Positions 59,586 through 64,000 of a DNA stretch of 64,000 bases are shown here, in pieces. Within the stretch, counting starts at the first letter, position 1. The number at the start of each line of letters is the position of its first letter. Made by a program: the position numbers and the translations under genes. The stretch is from Nicoletella semolina (GTDB lineage: Bacteria > Pseudomonadota > Gammaproteobacteria > Enterobacterales > Pasteurellaceae): contig NZ_SLXJ01000001.1 in the NCBI RefSeq assembly GCF_004345745.1, forward strand, positions 1 through 64,000, read 5' to 3'. The notes under the pieces were generated by a model. It was not told where the DNA came from. It saw only the letters and a program-made list of their open reading frames with translations, and searched no databases.

Positions 59586-60140
59586 TTAACCATGCCAAGT
59601 GCGTACAGGACCAGTATCCACATGAACAAAATTACTACGAGGATAATAGCCTACCCCTCCGTTTCTAAGGCTTTCTGAAACTTCCTTTATTCTTCTAAGA
59701 GGTACGCCTGAAATATTGAAATCAACAGCTTGTCCACGAGTATGATAGCTATTACGAGCAACACCACGACTGTAGCGGTGCATTTTTGCATTCGTTTTTG
59801 GAGAGCGGTAGCCACTAATAATATTTACCTCAGCATTGCGTACGCCTAAACGAGTTTGGATTTGAGTGAGTTTTAAAAAAAGATTTGGATCAATGGGGTG
59901 AGTTTGATTGGTACGGCGATCACGCATGATGTGATTTAGCCTATTTAGCGTTAGACTTGAAAAACCTTTGTGAGAATAAGAGGCTGTTAAAACCTCATCT
60001 GTATTAATATTACGCAGACGTAACAAAAGTGGCTTTGGAGTAGAAACTAACGCTAAAACTGAATTTGGGAGTAAACTTGTACCGAGAATTATTCCCCCTA
60101 GTGATAACCAGCGACGGCGCTGTAAATTTGTTTGTTCCAT
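59586..60140 (-). CDS. ycbK: YcbK family (DUF882, peptidase M15-like) exported protein
   Basis: The 184-residue protein has a twin-arginine signal (RRRWLSLGGIILGTSLL). The DUF882/M15 domain shows SGYRSPKTNAKMHR, SYHTRGQAVDFNISG (His and Asp zinc ligands) and FVHVDTGPVRTW (third His). By similarity it is a peptidoglycan-linked metallopeptidase or a relative; E. coli MepK belongs to this family and splits meso-DAP-DAP crosslinks, which fits its position next to the LdtD gene that makes such links. ATG 60140 is preceded by GAGGCAAATA; another ATG lies at 60152. Confidence 0.88.
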   Translation of the reverse strand: MEQTNLQRRRWLSLGGIILGTSLLPNSVLALVSTPKPLLLRLRNINTDEVLTASYSHKGFSSLTLNRLNHIMRDRRTNQTHPIDPNLFLKLTQIQTRLGVRNAEVNIISGYRSPKTNAKMHRYSRGVARNSYHTRGQAVDFNISGVPLRRIKEVSESLRNGGVGYYPRSNFVHVDTGPVRTWHG

Positions 60141-60249
60141 TATTTGCCTCATTGCATCTTATTTGTACAGCAATTTAGTGAGTTTATTTCAAGAAAAGTT
60201 CCAAATAAAAACTAATTTGTAAATTCACTGAAAAACTCACGGCTAAATC

Positions 60250-61755
60250 CTATATTTGGTTTTTTACTTGTTCCCAGTTTATTTCTACGTTAGGTAATTT
60301 CACATCATAGTTATAGATGTCTGGTAATGTATGAATTTTGCCATTTTCTACCCAAGCAGTCACATAATAGAGATAAACAGGATTATCCGAGCGAATATGT
60401 GCAGATGTTGTTTTTTTACTTTCTAGTATACTTTGTTTGCGTTTATCATTCCAACCAGCTTCTTTTAGCAATAATGTTGCTAACTCATCTGATTTTGCCA
60501 CACGAACACAGCCTGAACTTAATGCTCGTTTTTTATTACTAAATAATTCTCTTTTGGGCGTGTCGTGCAGATAAATGGCATCGGTACTTGGCATATTAAA
60601 TTTGTAACGTCCTAACGCACTATCATCGCCTGCTTTTTGACGGATATGATAAGGGAAATTAGTATTTGGATCATAGGATTCCCAGACAATGCTATGCGGA
60701 TTAATACGGTTCCCTTTATGGTCGAAAATTTCATAACCATTGCGTTCAGCATAGCTAGGATCTTTACGTATTTTTGGCACGAGATCTTTATTCTTAATAG
60801 TAATCGGTACATTCCAAGGCGGATTTACCACCACATTACTCAACTTACTATACATCACAGGTGTGCGACGATCATTTCGACCAACAATAACTTTTGATTG
60901 TAAAGCAAGCTGCCCATCTCGGAAATAATAAAGTTGATAACTTGGAATATTGACAAAAATACCATTATTAAAACTCGGAATTAAACGTAAACGCAGTGCA
61001 TTTAATGCTAAATTTTGAGAAGAAATAGAACTCGCTTTTTTAGTCTTCCCTTTCTTACTTGTAGCAATTTTGGACGAACTAGAATTCAACTCAAACAAGT
61101 TACTCACAGTTTCCTGATAAATATGATTTTTTGGAATTAAGTTTTGAACGAATTCAAGACTTGTTTGATTTCTAGTTGCATTTACCCACAACAAAATTTG
61201 CACTTCATCAGGGGCTTTTGAGCGATACGAACCCAGTTCATACAACCATTGATTTGCATTATTCAGTGCGTTTTGGTTGTAATATAAATAATCTAAAAAG
61301 CTATCTGTTAAAAGAATATCACGAGTAAGACCTGGTGAAGTATTCAGGATTTGCACTAATGCTTGAGCCGCTTTTGTAGAGATACCACTAGCGGCAAACA
61401 CTGCATATTCCTTTAAAAATAGACGTTCTGCGTCTTTGTTTTCCCATAAAGGATTAAAATCGGATTCAAGATAGGCGATTGCTGTTGGTGTCAATAGTTG
61501 TAATGAATATTGCCCAGCTTCTTGTTGAATACGATGCTCAGTTTGTTGCAATTTTTCTAAGCGAATACGCTTGACCTCTTCCTGCCGAATTGTATATTCA
61601 GATTGTTTAACTAATTCAGAAACCCGTTTTTGCTGTGCTTCGAAACTTATGATTGGTAGAATTGGTGTTGGACTAACTTCTGCTTGCACAGGTGTAGCCT
61701 CTGCGAAAACAGAACTAGAAAGAAAGGTAAGTAATATAAATTTCGCTGATTTCAT
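60250..61755 (-). CDS. ldtD: L,D-transpeptidase (LdtD/YcbB family)
   Basis: This periplasmic enzyme forms 3-3 (DAP-DAP) crosslinks in peptidoglycan. It has 501 residues: signal peptide (MKSAKFILLTFLSSSVFA), a long scaffold region, and a YkuD catalytic domain with IYLHDTPKRELF and the active-site cysteine in ALSSGCVRVAKSDELA. E. coli LdtD is longer (615) and includes a peptidoglycan-binding domain; here that region is not obvious. ATG 61755 is chosen because the open frame to 61824 would precede the signal peptide. Confidence 0.9.
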   Translation of the reverse strand: MKSAKFILLTFLSSSVFAEATPVQAEVSPTPILPIISFEAQQKRVSELVKQSEYTIRQEEVKRIRLEKLQQTEHRIQQEAGQYSLQLLTPTAIAYLESDFNPLWENKDAERLFLKEYAVFAASGISTKAAQALVQILNTSPGLTRDILLTDSFLDYLYYNQNALNNANQWLYELGSYRSKAPDEVQILLWVNATRNQTSLEFVQNLIPKNHIYQETVSNLFELNSSSSKIATSKKGKTKKASSISSQNLALNALRLRLIPSFNNGIFVNIPSYQLYYFRDGQLALQSKVIVGRNDRRTPVMYSKLSNVVVNPPWNVPITIKNKDLVPKIRKDPSYAERNGYEIFDHKGNRINPHSIVWESYDPNTNFPYHIRQKAGDDSALGRYKFNMPSTDAIYLHDTPKRELFSNKKRALSSGCVRVAKSDELATLLLKEAGWNDKRKQSILESKKTTSAHIRSDNPVYLYYVTAWVENGKIHTLPDIYNYDVKLPNVEINWEQVKNQI

Positions 61756-61873
61756 TATTGGGTAGCAATCCACTGTGTAAATTTTAGGATAAAACAGACC
61801 GCTTAGTACTAGACGGACTACCAACTAACTACCTTGCGGTCATTATAAGATGAGATGATTATAAATGGTACTT

Positions 61874-63874
61874 CTATGGTTTGCTAATGTTAAGCCAATC
61901 GTTCATCATATATTGCACCTCTTTTTGGAAAAAATCTGGAGCCTCATAATCTTTAGGTAATTCATCAAGATTCTTAAGCGTTTTTTTCCTTTCTCGTTTA
62001 AAGCGATCATTTAGATTTTTTAAACGTCTTGCCTCATTTTCGGCATTTTCTTTCTGGCGTTCTATTAAATTGAGTGATATGAATTTCTGATTATCCTGCT
62101 TTCTATTTTGCTCAATATCCTCATTTAAGGCGATAAATTCAGGATCTTTTGCAATTCTATTCAAATGTTTCTGCTCCAATTCTTTAACCACTGTGCGAGA
62201 CGTGCCAATTTCCGAATAATTTGCTGCAGGTATTTTATCCCACGGTAGGGCATTATCTTCGAAACTTTCACCTACTTTTTCAGCATTGATGATTTCAGGG
62301 AAACGGATATCGGGGTCAACGCCTTTCAATTGAGTACTCCCGCCATTAATTCGATAAAATTTCTGAATCGTATATTGAATAAAACCCAGTGGATCTTGAT
62401 CAAGATCGTAGATGAAATTTAAAGAACGACTTTGTTGTACAGTACCTTTACCGAAAGTAGTTTGTCCAATAATGATTGCTCGATTGTAATCTTGCATCGC
62501 AGCAGAAAAAATTTCTGATGCTGAGGCACTATGACGATTAATCATTACCATAATTTTTCCGTCATAACTCACATTGCTATTGCTATTTTCGTGGATTTTA
62601 ATCCGATTAAAAGTATCTCTAACTTGTACAACAGGCCCTGCCTTGATAAACAATCCAGTTAGTTCAACTACTTCAGATAAAGAACCGCCGCCATTATCAC
62701 GTAAATCAATAATCAGTCCTTGTGCATTTTTACTTTTCATTTCTGTAAGTAACTTACTAACATCTTCAGTCAGTCCAATGTAGAAACTTGGAATTTTGAT
62801 AACAGCAATATTTGTATTGTTAATTTTTTCAACGGTCAGTTTTGCTGCGCTGTCTTCTAAACGAATTTTATCCCGTACAATTGGAACAATTTTCGCTTTT
62901 CCGCCCTTAGCTGGCTCAATTTGTAAATAGACTGTTGTACCTTTTTTACCTTTAATCTTATCGACCACGTCATCTAAACGCCAGCCAACAACATCTTCAA
63001 TTTTCTCTTTAACTTGTCCTACACCGATAATTTTATCACCTACGCCAATTTTTTTACTGCGTGCAGCAGGTGCACCAGGGACAAGCGATTTAATTTTGGT
63101 AATTTCATCTTCCATTTCAAGTGTCGCACCAATGCCTTCTAAGGAGAGGTTCATACTTTCTTGAAAGTTTTTAGCAGCACGAGGGGAAAGATAACTCGTA
63201 TGAGGATCAATTTCTCTCGAAAATGCATTAAGAAACGTTTGTAACACATCATCGGCTTTATTTTGTGTCAAGCGGCGAATCGCCAAGTTGTAACGCTTGC
63301 TCAATGTTTTCTTGATTTCAGGCCATTTCTTGTCTTGCAAGTAAAGATAAATAATATCGTTTTTAACTCGCTGTTCCCACAACGTTTCTGCTTCCTGCGT
63401 ATTTTTAGGAAAGTCAGCCTTTTCACGATCGCTTTCAACTTGGTCATTACCAGTAAGATCAGGCTTCTTATCTAACAACGATAAGGCATATCTATACCGC
63501 TCGTAGCGGCGTTTCATCATCAATTCATACATCTGAAAGGCAGAATCCACTTTGCCTTCGTAAAGCTCATTATCTAGTTTACTAGCATATTCTTGACGCA
63601 TTTTGTCAATATCGGACTGTAAAAATGTATTGTGCGAGGTATCTAGAAAGTTAATGTAACGCTCAAAAATTTTCTCAGCAAATTGATCATCTAAGGTAAA
63701 TTTACGATAGTGCGATTGCGTTAAGCGTGCTGTAACACGTTTTGTAGATAAATAATGCTGTTCTGTTGGTATTGGCAAAATAAGGTCGCTTTCTTTGATT
63801 GTTGGTTTAACAGCGATACTTATCCCAGCCCAGACACAAAATAACAGACCCAATATGTATTTATGAATATGCAT
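61874..63874 (-). CDS. prc: Tail-specific (carboxy-terminal) protease Prc
   Basis: This periplasmic serine protease trims C-termini, including penicillin-binding proteins and, in E. coli, MepS with NlpI. It has 666 residues (E. coli 682): signal peptide MHIHKYILGLLFCVWAGIS, helical N-terminal domain, PDZ domain (LSLEGIGATLEMEDEITKIKSLVPGAPA), and S41 catalytic domain with DLRDNGGG, the catalytic Ser in NRHSASASEIFS and Lys in FGKGTVQ. TAGGATTATT precedes ATG 63874. It lies beside the peptidoglycan genes ldtD and ycbK. Confidence 0.95.
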   Translation of the reverse strand: MHIHKYILGLLFCVWAGISIAVKPTIKESDLILPIPTEQHYLSTKRVTARLTQSHYRKFTLDDQFAEKIFERYINFLDTSHNTFLQSDIDKMRQEYASKLDNELYEGKVDSAFQMYELMMKRRYERYRYALSLLDKKPDLTGNDQVESDREKADFPKNTQEAETLWEQRVKNDIIYLYLQDKKWPEIKKTLSKRYNLAIRRLTQNKADDVLQTFLNAFSREIDPHTSYLSPRAAKNFQESMNLSLEGIGATLEMEDEITKIKSLVPGAPAARSKKIGVGDKIIGVGQVKEKIEDVVGWRLDDVVDKIKGKKGTTVYLQIEPAKGGKAKIVPIVRDKIRLEDSAAKLTVEKINNTNIAVIKIPSFYIGLTEDVSKLLTEMKSKNAQGLIIDLRDNGGGSLSEVVELTGLFIKAGPVVQVRDTFNRIKIHENSNSNVSYDGKIMVMINRHSASASEIFSAAMQDYNRAIIIGQTTFGKGTVQQSRSLNFIYDLDQDPLGFIQYTIQKFYRINGGSTQLKGVDPDIRFPEIINAEKVGESFEDNALPWDKIPAANYSEIGTSRTVVKELEQKHLNRIAKDPEFIALNEDIEQNRKQDNQKFISLNLIERQKENAENEARRLKNLNDRFKRERKKTLKNLDELPKDYEAPDFFQKEVQYMMNDWLNISKP

Positions 63875-63935
63875 AATAATCCTATAGCAATAGAGAAAAA
63901 ATAGCGGTAGAAAAGCGTTCAATCTCTTCTATTTT

Positions 63936-64000
63936 TTAGCCTCTTTTATCCTTACCTTTGCCAAATTTATTTTCTAACTCAGCAAGGCTTTCTAAAGATG
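63936..64000 (-). CDS. C-terminal end of a gene upstream of prc, probably proQ
   Basis: Only the last 20 residues are inside the window (SLESLAELENKFGKGKDKRG, stop TAA at 63936). The tail is basic. In E. coli and many relatives proQ lies immediately upstream of prc in this orientation, and Pasteurellaceae ProQ proteins have short basic C-termini, so ProQ (an RNA chaperone) is the likely identity. The sequence seen is too short to prove it. Confidence 0.5.
   Translation of the reverse strand, partial: SLESLAELENKFGKGKDKRG

Overview
The window is chromosomal DNA from a Pasteurellaceae bacterium. Almost every protein reads as a close relative of Haemophilus/Actinobacillus/Mannheimia proteins, the DNA is AT-rich, and copies of the uptake signal core ACAAGCGGT(C) are scattered through it. 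That is the Actinobacillus pleuropneumoniae-type dialect rather than the H. influenzae AAGTGCGGT type, so the Actinobacillus/Mannheimia side of the family is the best guess. The species cannot be named from the sequence alone.

Layout. 1-1335: 3' end of a trimeric autotransporter adhesin with four near-identical 168-bp repeats. 1.4-4.9 kb: anaerobic focA-pflB operon with an FNR box. 4.9-12.6 kb: yqaA, nudE, cysQ, then the oxidative pentose phosphate genes zwf, pgl and gnd interrupted by a glutaredoxin-like gene and a broken VapD-like locus, then ppiB and a gutted cpdB. 12.8-24 kb: rep, trxA, hflKC, purA, a cytochrome b562, trhP, a CNNM/CorC-type membrane protein and miaB. 24-27 kb: ptsHI-crr. 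27-33 kb: thiPQ (no thiB), trpD, thyA, a lipoprotein, pgsA. 33-35 kb: an alanine/glycine:sodium symporter behind a tandem glycine riboswitch. 35-40.6 kb: tktA, pgk, fba, and a lone sapF. 40.9-47 kb: frr, gmhA, a DedA protein, purR, a 26-residue YnhF-like membrane peptide, mnmC, rnm. 47-52 kb: an aspA fragment, purMN behind a PUR box, dksA, pcnB (probable AUU start), folK. 52-58 kb: catalase, htpG, a bile-acid:sodium symporter family protein, cysK. 58-64 kb: mlaA, ycbL/ycbK/ldtD, prc, and the end of a gene that is probably proQ.

How the genes work together. The window is largely housekeeping. It holds sugar uptake and breakdown (PTS, zwf/pgl/gnd, tktA, fba, pgk, pflB/focA), purine synthesis with its repressor (purA, purM, purN, purR), tRNA and RNA processing (miaB, mnmC, trhP, pcnB, rnm), and envelope maintenance (mlaA, ldtD, ycbK, prc, hflKC, DedA proteins).

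Notable features are the glycine riboswitch with an enlarged second aptamer, the AUU start and long N-terminal extension of pcnB, a sapF whose ATPase motifs are degenerate, thiPQ without thiB, and several gene-loss scars (vapD-like, its neighbour, cpdB, aspA, possibly a homocysteine methyltransferase). These scars suggest a genome shedding genes. I found no convincing new defence or mobile system, no CRISPR array, no insertion sequence, no tRNA or rRNA.
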